Position numbers and translations under genes: made by a program. Below are positions 1-8,962 of a stretch of DNA of 64,000 nt, piece after piece. The DNA comes from JAYQKL01 sp049890195 (GTDB lineage: Bacteria; Pseudomonadota; Alphaproteobacteria; RS24). Position 1 is the stretch's first letter. Every line of letters starts with the position of its first letter. The notes beneath the pieces were generated by a model. The model ran no database searches. It was given only the letters and a program-made list of their open reading frames with translations, and was not told where the DNA came from. The DNA is taken from positions 108,771 to 172,770 of the forward strand of contig JBMHBY010000009.1 in the NCBI GenBank assembly GCA_049890195.1, in the 5' to 3' direction.

Positions 1-1
1 C

Positions 2-784
2 GCCGGGCCGTTTGCAAACTTTATTTTGGCAATTTTCATTTTTGCCGGCATGTACACCATTCTGGGCGAGCGCGTGGTGACACCGGTGGTTGAGACTGTT
101 TTCGAACAAAGTGCAGCTGAACGTGCCGGCATCATCAGTGGTGATGTCATTCTGGCGGTTGACGGCGAAGACATCATTTCGTTCAGCGAGGTGCGCCGCA
201 TTGTATCCGTCAATCCGGAAACAGATTTGGTGTTCACTGTGGAACGGGGGGGCGTTTTGAAGAATCTGGTGGCGCGCCCCGATTTAATTGAGGAAAAGGA
301 CCGTTTTGGAAACGTCTATCGTGTCGGTCGTCTCGGTTTCACCAACACGAATGACCCTGCTTATGTCAAACATATCCGGCATAATCCGCTGGTGGCGCTG
401 GTCAAAGGGGTCGAGGAAACTGCCTTTATCATAGAGCAGACCTTTGTTTCTCTCGGGCGCATCATCTCCGGCAGAGAGTCAGCCGATGCACTGGGCGGAC
501 CAATCCGTATTGCCCAAATTTCCGGGCAAATGGCGTCCATCGGCATGATTGCCCTGATCAATCTCGCCGCCGTTCTGTCCGTCAGCATCGGGCTGATCAA
601 TCTTTTTCCGATCCCCATGCTTGATGGCGGGCATTTGTTGTTTTACGGTTTCGAGGCCGCTCTCGGCAAGCCTCTGCCGGAGAACATTCAGGAAATCGGC
701 ATGCGGATCGGATTGGCGCTGGTCCTGATGCTGTTTGTTTTTGTCACCTGGAATGATTTGACCCAGCCGAATCTGTTTAACTGA
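2..784 (+). CDS. rseP: RIP zinc metalloprotease RseP, 3' part (5' end outside window)
   Basis: Site-2 protease of the inner membrane that cuts anti-sigma factors and leftover signal peptides within the bilayer. The reading frame is open from base 2 and begins with AGPFANFIL, the segment just after the first catalytic half in this family, so the HExxH motif lies upstream of the window and the gene is partial only because of the window edge. Visible parts are one PDZ domain (about codons 30-90 of the fragment, with the SAAERAGIISGDVI core) and the C-terminal membrane segments with the NLFPIPMLDGGH motif near 600-640, which carries the Asp that helps bind zinc. It is followed 26 nt later by bamA, the standard alphaproteobacterial order, so it probably shares the envelope operon. 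Confidence 0.95.
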   Translation, partial: AGPFANFILAIFIFAGMYTILGERVVTPVVETVFEQSAAERAGIISGDVILAVDGEDIISFSEVRRIVSVNPETDLVFTVERGGVLKNLVARPDLIEEKDRFGNVYRVGRLGFTNTNDPAYVKHIRHNPLVALVKGVEETAFIIEQTFVSLGRIISGRESADALGGPIRIAQISGQMASIGMIALINLAAVLSVSIGLINLFPIPMLDGGHLLFYGFEAALGKPLPENIQEIGMRIGLALVLMLFVFVTWNDLTQPNLFN

Positions 785-810
785 GTTTTCCCTTATTTTG
801 GAATTTCACC

Positions 811-3096
811 ATGCGGTCTGATAAAATTTTCACCATTTTTGTTTTCGCTCTGTCTCTCTTCATCACGCCCGCCTGGTCCCAGCAAGGCGACCCTGTTTCA
901 GGTGATGCGATTTCGTTTATTCGTGTCGAGGGCAGCCAGCGGGTTGAAGCCGAAACTGTGCTGTCTTACATGTCGTTGGAAGTCGGCATGAGGCCGGATC
1001 CGGAATTGATCGACAAATCCCTTAAGTCCTTGTTCAAATCCGGACTTTTCGCTGATGTCACCATCACCCGCGAGAATGACGGATTGCTGGTTTCTGTGGT
1101 TGAAAACCCGATTGTCAACCGCATCATTTTTGAAGGAAATGACAAGCTTGAGGAAGACAAGCTGACCGAAGAAAGCGTACTGAGGCCCCGTCAGGTCTAT
1201 ACGCGGTCAAAAGTTCAGGATGATGTGGCGCATTATGTCGAACTGTATCAACGTGCCGGCAGGTTTTCAGCCCGGATTGAGCCGAAGGTCATTCAGTTGC
1301 CGCAAAACCGCGTTGACGTGGTGTTTGAAATTGATGAGGGCGAAGTCACGAAAATCCGGTCCATCAATTTCATTGGCAATGAGGCTTTTGATGATGACCG
1401 GTTGCGTGAAGAAGTCTCCAGCAAGGAAAGCCGGTGGTACAAGTTTTTCGCCTCCGGTGACAAATATGACCCTGACAGAGTGAATTATGACCGTGAATTG
1501 TTGCGGCGCTTTTATCTGGGCAGAGGTTATGCGGATTTCCGTGTGATCTCCTCCGTGGCCGAGCTGACACGTGACGGCAAAGAATTTTTCATCACCTTCA
1601 ATGTTGAGGAGGGCAACGTTTACAGTTTTGGCGACGGCAAGGTCAACAGCAATGTTGCGGAAATTGATGTGGCTGAAATGGAGGCCCTGATCCGTCATGA
1701 AACCGGCGACAAATACAACCTCAAGCGCATTGACGACACGGTTGAGGATCTGACCAAAATCCTTGGCGCGCAAGGCTATGCCTTCGCCGATGTCCGTCCC
1801 CGTGTGCGCAGGGACAAGCAGGCCAAAATCGTCAATGTGGAATACCGCATTGAAGAAGGGCCGCGGGTTTATGTTGAGCGCATCAACATCAACAACAATG
1901 TCAGGACACAGGACAAAGTGATCCGCCGTGAAATGCGGTTGGATGAGGGCGATGCCTTCAACAAAGTGCTGCTGAACCGCTCGGAGCGGGACATCAAGGC
2001 GCTTGATTACTTCGCGGAAGTGGAAATCACTGAACAGCCCGGTACGGAACCGGACAAGACTATCATTGATATCGATGTCGAAGAGCAGTCCACGGGTGAG
2101 CTGTCCTTGGGGATCGGGTATTCTTCAACTGAAAATTTCTCAAGTCAGTTCAGCATTGTCGAGCGGAACCTGTTGGGCAGGGGGCAGGTCCTTCAGTTCG
2201 CCACTTCCGTCTCGTCACAGGTTCAATCTTTCAACATCAACTTCGCCGAACCTTATTTTCTCGACCGTGACCTCTACGGCAGCGTCAATCTTTTCCGGAC
2301 GACCGCCGACTATGAAACCGAAGCGAATTTGGAAACCGCCCAGACGGGCATCGGGGCGTCAGTCGGCTTCCCGGTTTCAGAAGATGGCCGTGTGTCGCTG
2401 TTTACGCGCATTTTGGAAGATGAATTGATCAATGATGCTTATCGGTCCACATTTGGCGAATATCTGAAGCCTTATTCCGATTTCAAGGTTGTGCTCGGCT
2501 ACTCATACGGCATAGACAAGCGTGATGACAAAATTGAGCCGACAGAGGGCTGGCGGTTCTCGCTCAGCCAGGATATCGCCGGCCCGCTTGGTGATGTGAG
2601 CTATTTACGCTCAACGGCGGTTTATGATTATTACCGCACCTTTTTCGACGAGTGGATATTCCATGCCCGCGGGTCAGTCGGCGCCATTGTTGACTATAAT
2701 GACGACCCGATTTCCTATAACGACCATTTCTTTGTCGGCGGCAGCATCATCCGGGGCTTTAAGCGATCGGGGGTCGGTCCACGGGACATTAACAGCGGTT
2801 ATGTTCTTGGATCGAAACAATATGTCGCCGGTACGCTTGAAACCCAGATCCCGCTCGGCATTCCAAAGGAGTTGGGCATTAAGGGGTTCGTTTTCACAGA
2901 TTTCGGTATGCTTGGCGGCACCGACGTCCAGGCGGCGTCCGTCAAAGATGACTTTTCTTTGCGGGCGACTTATGGTTTAAGTTTCTCCTGGAAATCACCT
3001 TTCGGCCCTGTCCGTTTTGACTTGGCGCGGCCGATTGTAAAAGAAACATATGATAGTGCACAATTCTTTCGGTTTACGGCCGGAACCAGATTTTAA
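811..3096 (+). CDS. bamA: Outer membrane protein assembly factor BamA
   Basis: Central component of the BAM complex that folds beta-barrel proteins into the outer membrane. The 761-residue product has a signal peptide (residues 1-23, ending AWS-Q), five POTRA domains over roughly residues 30-430 and a C-terminal 16-strand barrel. The IRGF motif of barrel loop 6 (GGSIIRGFKRSG, about residue 648) is present, and the chain ends in aromatic Phe (FTAGTRF), the usual outer-membrane targeting signal. Length is typical for the family. The gene lies between rseP and skp, 26 nt after the first and 14 nt before the second. Confidence 0.97.
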   Translation: MRSDKIFTIFVFALSLFITPAWSQQGDPVSGDAISFIRVEGSQRVEAETVLSYMSLEVGMRPDPELIDKSLKSLFKSGLFADVTITRENDGLLVSVVENPIVNRIIFEGNDKLEEDKLTEESVLRPRQVYTRSKVQDDVAHYVELYQRAGRFSARIEPKVIQLPQNRVDVVFEIDEGEVTKIRSINFIGNEAFDDDRLREEVSSKESRWYKFFASGDKYDPDRVNYDRELLRRFYLGRGYADFRVISSVAELTRDGKEFFITFNVEEGNVYSFGDGKVNSNVAEIDVAEMEALIRHETGDKYNLKRIDDTVEDLTKILGAQGYAFADVRPRVRRDKQAKIVNVEYRIEEGPRVYVERININNNVRTQDKVIRREMRLDEGDAFNKVLLNRSERDIKALDYFAEVEITEQPGTEPDKTIIDIDVEEQSTGELSLGIGYSSTENFSSQFSIVERNLLGRGQVLQFATSVSSQVQSFNINFAEPYFLDRDLYGSVNLFRTTADYETEANLETAQTGIGASVGFPVSEDGRVSLFTRILEDELINDAYRSTFGEYLKPYSDFKVVLGYSYGIDKRDDKIEPTEGWRFSLSQDIAGPLGDVSYLRSTAVYDYYRTFFDEWIFHARGSVGAIVDYNDDPISYNDHFFVGGSIIRGFKRSGVGPRDINSGYVLGSKQYVAGTLETQIPLGIPKELGIKGFVFTDFGMLGGTDVQAASVKDDFSLRATYGLSFSWKSPFGPVRFDLARPIVKETYDSAQFFRFTAGTRF

Positions 3097-3110
3097 CAAA
3101 GAGGTTTAAC

Positions 3111-3647
3111 ATGCTTAGAAAATTCATTTACGCTATTTTCGCCGTTCTGGTCATGACAACGGCAAACCCCGCGCTGGCAAACAATGTGCTGGTTGTCGAC
3201 ATTGAAAAGGTCTTCGCCAGTTCGCTGTCCGGCAAGAGCCTGATTAGTCAAATTAAAAAAGAGGGCGACGCCATCCGCGCCACCCGTGACAAGGCCCAGA
3301 AAGATCTGGAGGCGGATGCCAAGAAAATTGATGATCAGAAGACCCTTCTGACACCGGAGGCGTTGCGGGCCAAAGCCGATGAACTGCGCTTGAAAGAGAT
3401 TGCCAAGAACCAGGAACTGCAACAGGAGTTGCGCAAACTTGAGACCGCTCAAGCCGCCGCCCGCAATGAAATCCTTAAACAACTCAGCCCGATTTTGGGC
3501 GACGTCATGAAGGAAAAGGGTGCCGATGCGGTGATTGAAGCGCGCCTGGCCCTGATTTCCAGCCCTGACATCAATGTGACGGATATTGTCGTCAAACGAC
3601 TGGATGCAGCATTGAAATCGGTCAAGCTGGAAATGCCGAAAGACTAA
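3111..3647 (+). CDS. skp: Skp/OmpH family periplasmic chaperone
   Basis: Periplasmic holdase that carries unfolded outer-membrane proteins to BamA. The 178-residue product has a signal peptide (residues 1-23, ...NPALA then NN) and a long charged, heptad-rich region (about 45-125) that fits the coiled-coil tentacles of Skp trimers. The start follows an AAAGAGG ribosome binding site. Position between bamA and lpxD is the standard one. Sequence similarity in this family is weak, so the call rests on size, export signal, coiled coil and position together. Confidence 0.85.
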   Translation: MLRKFIYAIFAVLVMTTANPALANNVLVVDIEKVFASSLSGKSLISQIKKEGDAIRATRDKAQKDLEADAKKIDDQKTLLTPEALRAKADELRLKEIAKNQELQQELRKLETAQAAARNEILKQLSPILGDVMKEKGADAVIEARLALISSPDINVTDIVVKRLDAALKSVKLEMPKD

Positions 3648-3657
3648 ATCCAAGACG

Positions 3658-4692
3658 ATGGCAGACCCCCGTTTTTTCAAAAAACACCCGCCTGTTGCCG
3701 CTGCAGAGCTTGCTGACAGGATTGGTGCCAAAGTGAAAACGGGGGATGCCGATTTTCAGATCCATGATGTGGCATCCCTTTCCCGGGCAGAGGAAGGTGA
3801 TGTTTCCTTTTTGGAAAATGAGAAATATCTGTCGGACCTCAAAACCAGTCAGGCCGGGGCAGTGATTGTTGCCCCGGAGCGGGCTGCGGATGTGCCAGAC
3901 AATACCGTGGCCCTGATTGCCGACAAACCCTATCAGGGGTTTGCATTGGCGGCCCAGCTTTTCTACCCCGAGGCGTTGGTTTGCGAGCCTGTGGCCGGAC
4001 TGCAGGATCAGCCTGTCCATCCCGAGGCCCAATTGGAGGCGGGGGTTGAACTGGGGCAGGGTGTTGTGATTGGTGCCGGCGTACACATCGGCTCCGGGAC
4101 GAAAATTGGGGCCAACACGGTGATTGGTCCCGGCTGTGTCATCGGTCGTGACTGTCGCATCGGTTCCAACGTCACCATCATCTATGCTTTGATCGGCGAC
4201 CGTGTGATCATTCATGCAAACACGGCAATCGGGCAGGACGGTTTCGGTTTTGCCCCGGAAGCGTCCGGGCATATCAAAATTCCTCAACTCGGCCGGGTCA
4301 TCATCCAGAATGATGTGGAAATAGGATCCGGCTGTACAATTGACCGTGGCACCATCCCTGATACGGTTGTCGGTGAAGGGACGAAAATCGACAACCTCTG
4401 CCAGTTGGCACACAATACGACGATTGGACGTCATTGTTTTATGGCGTCCCAATCCGGAATGGCCGGCAGCAGTTCCATCGGGGATTATGTGATGATTGGT
4501 GGCAAGGTTGGCATTGCCGGACACCTGAAGGTGGGCAGCCAAGTGACCATACAGGGGGGAAGCGTTGTCACCAAAGATCTCCCGGACGGCGCGCATGTTT
4601 CAGGTTATCCCGCCCGCGATGTCGGTGTGTGGCGTCGTCAACAGGCTGCCCTGTCCCGTCTGTTGAAGTCCGACAGCGGTAAAAAACCGTAA
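3658..4692 (+). CDS. lpxD: UDP-3-O-(3-hydroxyacyl)glucosamine N-acyltransferase LpxD
   Basis: Third step of lipid A synthesis: N-acylation of UDP-3-O-acylglucosamine from acyl-ACP in the cytoplasm. The 344-residue product has the N-terminal uridine-binding domain (about 1-110) and a left-handed beta-helix of hexapeptide repeats (about 115-320: IGAGVHIGSGTKIGANTVIG and similar). The catalytic His is expected in IDNLCQLAHNTTIG; the GQDGFGFA segment is family-typical. The gene starts 10 nt after skp. In most alphaproteobacteria fabZ follows; here only 68 nt separate it from lpxA. Confidence 0.95.
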   Translation: MADPRFFKKHPPVAAAELADRIGAKVKTGDADFQIHDVASLSRAEEGDVSFLENEKYLSDLKTSQAGAVIVAPERAADVPDNTVALIADKPYQGFALAAQLFYPEALVCEPVAGLQDQPVHPEAQLEAGVELGQGVVIGAGVHIGSGTKIGANTVIGPGCVIGRDCRIGSNVTIIYALIGDRVIIHANTAIGQDGFGFAPEASGHIKIPQLGRVIIQNDVEIGSGCTIDRGTIPDTVVGEGTKIDNLCQLAHNTTIGRHCFMASQSGMAGSSSIGDYVMIGGKVGIAGHLKVGSQVTIQGGSVVTKDLPDGAHVSGYPARDVGVWRRQQAALSRLLKSDSGKKP

Positions 4693-4760
4693 TAATCCTT
4701 TATTTGTTCTTGGCGTCGAATAGCGATACGGCAGTATTGTTATAAGTGAGGTAGCGCAAG

Positions 4761-5552
4761 ATGACCATTCATCCAACAGCCATCATTGAGGCCGGGGCGG
4801 AGCTGGGAGACAATGTCAGCGTCGGGCCATACAGCATCATCGGGCATGATGTCGTGCTGGCAGATGATGTCGTGGTTGAGTCGCATGTGGTGGTGACCGG
4901 CAGAACAAGCATAGGCGCCCGGACACATATTTTCCCATTCGCGTCGATTGGTCATGTGCCGCAGGATTTAAAGTTTGACGGAGAGAACACGCGTCTTGAA
5001 ATCGGGTCTGACAATCGTATACGTGAATATGTGACGATGAATCCGGGTACTGAGGGCGGTGGCGGCGTGACCAAGGTCGGTGATAACTGCCTGTTTATGG
5101 CGAGCGCACATGTTGCACATGACTGCATGGTCGGCGATCATGTCATTCTGGCCAATAATGCAACGCTTGCAGGGCATGTTGAAGTCGGCGATTTCGCCAT
5201 TTTTGGTGGTCTTGCGGCCATTCACCAATTCTGCCGCGTCGGGGCGCACGCGTTTTTGGGAGGCGGCAGTATTGTTGTGGAGGATGTCATACCCTACGGC
5301 TCTGTCACGGGGAATCGTGCCGTATTGGCCGGGCTTAATCTGGTTGGCTTAAAACGTCGTGGTTTTGACCGCCAGCATATCCATGCCTTACGCAGCGTTT
5401 ATAAGTCTCTTTTTGAAAACCATAATGGGGCGCCACTGACTGATCGGCTGGACGGGTTGGACGCCCAATGCAAGGACAACCCGTTGGTTACGGAGCTTGT
5501 ATCCTTCATCAAGAGCGGCTCGGGCAGGGGTTTCTGTCAGCCAAAAGCCTGA
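4761..5552 (+). CDS. lpxA: Acyl-ACP--UDP-N-acetylglucosamine O-acyltransferase LpxA
   Basis: First step of lipid A synthesis: transfer of a 3-hydroxyacyl chain from ACP to UDP-GlcNAc. The 263-residue product is a hexapeptide-repeat beta-helix (residues about 1-190) with the catalytic His region SAHVAHDCMVGDHV and the GGLAAIHQFCRVG segment, followed by the helical C-terminal domain. Length is as usual. The gene comes 68 nt after lpxD and is followed by lpxI 13 nt after its stop. Confidence 0.96.
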   Translation: MTIHPTAIIEAGAELGDNVSVGPYSIIGHDVVLADDVVVESHVVVTGRTSIGARTHIFPFASIGHVPQDLKFDGENTRLEIGSDNRIREYVTMNPGTEGGGGVTKVGDNCLFMASAHVAHDCMVGDHVILANNATLAGHVEVGDFAIFGGLAAIHQFCRVGAHAFLGGGSIVVEDVIPYGSVTGNRAVLAGLNLVGLKRRGFDRQHIHALRSVYKSLFENHNGAPLTDRLDGLDAQCKDNPLVTELVSFIKSGSGRGFCQPKA

Positions 5553-5565
5553 ATGCGGGTGGGTG

Positions 5566-6429
5566 ATGATTTATGATCCGACGCTTAAACTGGGATTAAT
5601 TGCCGGGGGCGGCAACCTGCCTGCTCAAGTGGTCAAGGCTGCCCAGGAACAGGGTGGTAAGGTTCATGTTCTGGGTATTCAAAATGCCGTTTCAGACGAC
5701 CTTGAATGTCATGATTGTTTCAACATTGAACATGTTGGCAAATTTCTGAAAACCTTTCAAAAGGCCGGATGCCGGCAAATGGTCATAATCGGTGATGTTC
5801 AACGTCCCAATCTGATGACGCTGCGCCCTGACCTTGAGGGGATGAAAGTTCTGGCCCGGGTCCTGTTCAATTCCAATCGCGGGGATGATGTCCTGCTGCG
5901 TGAGGTGGTTTATTCCTGCAATCAAGCCGGTCTTGAGGTTCTCCCGGCATACAGTGTGGCGAAGGACCTTTCACCGTCTGCCGGCAATCTGACCCGTAAA
6001 CAACCCGACAAGACTGACAAGGCTGACATGGCGCTTGGCATTGACGTGACCCGTGCCGTCGGGCGCATGGATATCGGTCAAGGCAGTGTGGTCTGCCGCG
6101 GTCAGGTGCTTGCAGTGGAAGGGGTTGACGGTACCGACGCCCTGCTGCACCGCATAGCCGCGTTGGATGAAAACTTGCGTGGTTCCGACAAAAGACCGCA
6201 AGGGGTTCTGGTCAAACTGCCCAAGCCGCAGCAGGACAGGCGGATCGACGTGCCGGCATTTGGCCTGGAGACTGTGGAGAATGCAGCCAAGGCCAGACTT
6301 TCAGGCATTGTTTATGAGGTGGGGGGTGCCGTGTTCAATGATTTGCCGGGCTGTATTCAACGTGCTGATGAGCTGGGATTGTTCCTTGTCGGTATCAACC
6401 CGGATGAAAAGGACGACATTCCGTCATGA
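5566..6429 (+). CDS. lpxI: UDP-2,3-diacylglucosamine pyrophosphatase LpxI
   Basis: Hydrolyses UDP-2,3-diacylglucosamine to lipid X, the step that gammaproteobacteria do with the unrelated LpxH. The 287-residue product begins MIYDPTLKLGLIAGGGNLP, and the GLIAGGGxLP opening is the signature of the LpxI (formerly DUF1009) family. I take the ATG at 5566; a GTG directly before it (5563) is possible, and the frame is open further upstream into lpxA but without family resemblance. The stop overlaps the lpxB start by 4 nt, which points to translational coupling. Confidence 0.93.
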   Translation: MIYDPTLKLGLIAGGGNLPAQVVKAAQEQGGKVHVLGIQNAVSDDLECHDCFNIEHVGKFLKTFQKAGCRQMVIIGDVQRPNLMTLRPDLEGMKVLARVLFNSNRGDDVLLREVVYSCNQAGLEVLPAYSVAKDLSPSAGNLTRKQPDKTDKADMALGIDVTRAVGRMDIGQGSVVCRGQVLAVEGVDGTDALLHRIAALDENLRGSDKRPQGVLVKLPKPQQDRRIDVPAFGLETVENAAKARLSGIVYEVGGAVFNDLPGCIQRADELGLFLVGINPDEKDDIPS

Positions 6430-7586
6430 GCGGGGATGGCCTGCATGTCATGATCGCCGCCGGAGAAAGCTCCGGTGACATGTTGGGGGCGGATTTGATG
6501 GTCGCCCTGAGGCAGATGGATTCCAGTGTCAAGATTTCAGGTCTGGGCGGCAAGGCCATGGAGACTGAAGGGTTGGAGAGCCTGTTTCCGATGGCTGACA
6601 TTGCGGTTATGGGAATAGCGGAGATTCTCCCCAGATTACCTAGCCTTTTGCGGCGCATCAATGAGATGGCTGCCTATGTGATTGACCAGGACCCGAATGT
6701 TTTGGTGCTGATTGACAGCCCTGAATTTGCCCACAGGGTCGCTAAAAAAGTCAAAGCCATCAAACCTGAACTTCCGGTCATAACCTATGTCGCCCCGACC
6801 GTTTGGGCATGGCGCCAGAGCCGTGCCGCCAAAATGAAGTCCTATATGGATCATATTCTGTCAGTGTTGCCTTTTGAGCCGCAGGTTTTTCGGAGTTTGA
6901 ACGGTCCGGACTGCACTTATGTCGGCCATTCCGCTGTTCACCGCATGGGGTCCGGCAAAGAGGGAGCGGCCTTCAGGTCCAAATACGGCTTCGGGGCAGA
7001 CACCATCATTGCAATTCTTCCCGGCAGTCGGATGAGTGAAATCCGCCGGCTGTTGCCGATATACCGGGATGTTGTTCACAGTCTTGAAGCTGAACTGGAG
7101 GGCCATCATCTGGTGATTCCGGCCGTTGAACATTTGCATGAACACATTGATGCGGAGGTTTCAAAATGGCGGTTGCCGGTCACGATTACAACCGGTGAGG
7201 AGGATAAACTTGGCCTGTTTCACAGCGCATATTGCGCCTTGGTCGCCTCCGGCACAGTTTCGCTTGAACTGGCATTGGTCGGCTTGCCCATGGTGGTGGC
7301 TTATAAAATGGACCCTCTGATGGAATATGTCATGCCCCGCCTCATCAGATCACCGTCAGTGGTGTTGCCAAACCTGATTCTGGACCGGCCGCTTGTACCG
7401 GAATTTCTGACGGACAGGTGTCGGGCTGATCTGGTGGCCGAAGCGTTTTCAGCCTTGGTCAAAAATCAGGGCGGGTTGCGCGATTATCAGATTGAGGGCT
7501 TCAAGGAGGTTGTTGAGCTCATGCAGCCGTCCGGGGGATCCCCGAGCCGGACGGCCGCGTTAAAAATTCTTGAGCTTGCTGTTTGA
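6426..7586 (+). CDS. lpxB: Lipid-A-disaccharide synthase LpxB
   Basis: Glycosyltransferase (GT19) that joins lipid X and UDP-diacylglucosamine into the tetra-acyl disaccharide at the inner face of the membrane. The 386-residue product has the N-terminal AAGESSGDMLGADLM motif, the YVAPTVWAWR segment and ILPGSRMSEI of the nucleotide-binding half. It overlaps lpxI by 4 nt and ends the plus-strand lipid A cluster, 2 nt from the stop of the opposing gltA. Confidence 0.96.
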   Translation: MSGDGLHVMIAAGESSGDMLGADLMVALRQMDSSVKISGLGGKAMETEGLESLFPMADIAVMGIAEILPRLPSLLRRINEMAAYVIDQDPNVLVLIDSPEFAHRVAKKVKAIKPELPVITYVAPTVWAWRQSRAAKMKSYMDHILSVLPFEPQVFRSLNGPDCTYVGHSAVHRMGSGKEGAAFRSKYGFGADTIIAILPGSRMSEIRRLLPIYRDVVHSLEAELEGHHLVIPAVEHLHEHIDAEVSKWRLPVTITTGEEDKLGLFHSAYCALVASGTVSLELALVGLPMVVAYKMDPLMEYVMPRLIRSPSVVLPNLILDRPLVPEFLTDRCRADLVAEAFSALVKNQGGLRDYQIEGFKEVVELMQPSGGSPSRTAALKILELAV

Positions 7587-7588
7587 AC

Positions 7589-8890
7589 TCAGCGCTTGTC
7601 GAGGGGAACGTAATCCCGTTCGCCGGCCCCGACATAAAGCTGTCGTGGGCGGCCGATGCGTTGGCTGGGGTCCTCGATCATCTCATTCCATTGCGAAATC
7701 CAGCCAACGGTGCGGGCCAGAGCAAACAAAACGGTGAACATGTCCGGTGGGAAGCCCATGGCTTTCAGGGTGATGCCGGAATAAAAGTCGATGTTCGGGT
7801 ACAGTTTCTTTTCAACGAAATACTCATCATTCAAGGCGATGCGTTCAAGTTCCATTGCGACATCGAGCAGTGGGTCATCTGTGATTCCCAATTCGCGTAA
7901 AACCTCGTGGCATGTGGTCTGCATGACCCGTGCGCGTGGGTCATAATTCTTGTAGACCCGGTGGCCGAAACCCATCAGACGGAACGGGTCGTCCTTGTCC
8001 TTGGCGCGGGCGATGAATTCCGGGATGCGGTCAACCGATCCGATCTCATTCAGCATGTTCAGGGCGGCCTCGTTTGCACCGCCATGGGCCGGGCCCCAGA
8101 GACAGGCTATGCCTGCAGCAATACAGGCGAACGGGTTGGCGCCGGAGGAGCCGGCCAGCCGGACTGTCGAGGTTGAAGCATTCTGTTCATGATCCGCATG
8201 GAGGATGAAGATCTTGTCCATCGCATCAGCCAGAACCGGGTTGACCGGGCGTTCCTCGCAGGGCACGGCGAAACACATATGCAGGAAGTTGGCCGCATAG
8301 CTGAGTTCATTGCGCGGATAGACGAAAGGCTGACCGATGGAATATTTATAGGCCATGGCCGCAATGGTCGGGATTTTCGCAATCAGGCGACGGCTTGCGA
8401 TTTTACGTTGCTCGGCATCATTCACGTCTGTGCTGTCGTGATAAAAGGCCGACAAGGCCCCAACAACACCGACCATGATGGCCATGGGGTGGGCGTCGCG
8501 ACGGAAGCCGTGGAAAAATTTTTCAAGCTGTTCATGCACCATTGTGTGATTGGTGATGGCATTGTCAAATTCTTCAAGCTCGGAGGGGGTCGGAAGTTCG
8601 CCATAAAGCAGCAAATAGCAGGTTTCGACGAAGTTGCCTTTTTCCGCCAGTTGTTCAATCGGGTAACCACGATGCAACAGAACCCCTTTTTCGCCGTCAA
8701 TATAGGTGATGTTGGATTTGCAGCTGGCCGTTGATGTGAAGCCGGGGTCATAGGTGAACTGTCCGGTTTGGGCATATAGCTTGGATACATCAATCACGCT
8801 TGGGCCGACGGAGCCTTCCATGACACCGAATTCATAATCCTGTTCCAAAGTGTTGAGAGTGGCTGAGCCGGTGGTTTTGCTGTCCGTCAT
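7589..8890 (-). CDS. gltA: Citrate synthase (type II)
   Basis: Condenses acetyl-CoA and oxaloacetate, the entry step of the TCA cycle. The 433-residue product has all three catalytic regions: GPAHGGANEAAL (His), GFGHRVYKNYDPRA (His) and YPNIDFYSG (Asp). The N-terminal domain with TGQFTYDPGFTSTASC is the one found in the hexameric, NADH-sensitive bacterial type. The start at 8890 follows a GGGGG-containing ribosome binding site. The gene is downstream of gltX on the same strand, separated by 72 nt. Confidence 0.97.
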   Translation of the reverse strand: MTDSKTTGSATLNTLEQDYEFGVMEGSVGPSVIDVSKLYAQTGQFTYDPGFTSTASCKSNITYIDGEKGVLLHRGYPIEQLAEKGNFVETCYLLLYGELPTPSELEEFDNAITNHTMVHEQLEKFFHGFRRDAHPMAIMVGVVGALSAFYHDSTDVNDAEQRKIASRRLIAKIPTIAAMAYKYSIGQPFVYPRNELSYAANFLHMCFAVPCEERPVNPVLADAMDKIFILHADHEQNASTSTVRLAGSSGANPFACIAAGIACLWGPAHGGANEAALNMLNEIGSVDRIPEFIARAKDKDDPFRLMGFGHRVYKNYDPRARVMQTTCHEVLRELGITDDPLLDVAMELERIALNDEYFVEKKLYPNIDFYSGITLKAMGFPPDMFTVLFALARTVGWISQWNEMIEDPSQRIGRPRQLYVGAGERDYVPLDKR

Positions 8891-8962
8891 GTTTATTGCC
8901 CCCTTTAGAATAATTGTCGGGATTATAGTTAACCAACCTTTAAAAAACCAGAGCCAAAAGCG

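Noticed and set aside
1267..1773. 168-codon open frame on the minus strand inside bamA
   Set aside because: It is an antisense shadow of the strongly conserved bamA frame, with no ribosome binding site and no recognisable protein.
3622..4596. 324-codon open frame on the minus strand inside lpxD
   Set aside because: Arises from the regular hexapeptide-repeat codons of lpxD; no signal of independent coding.
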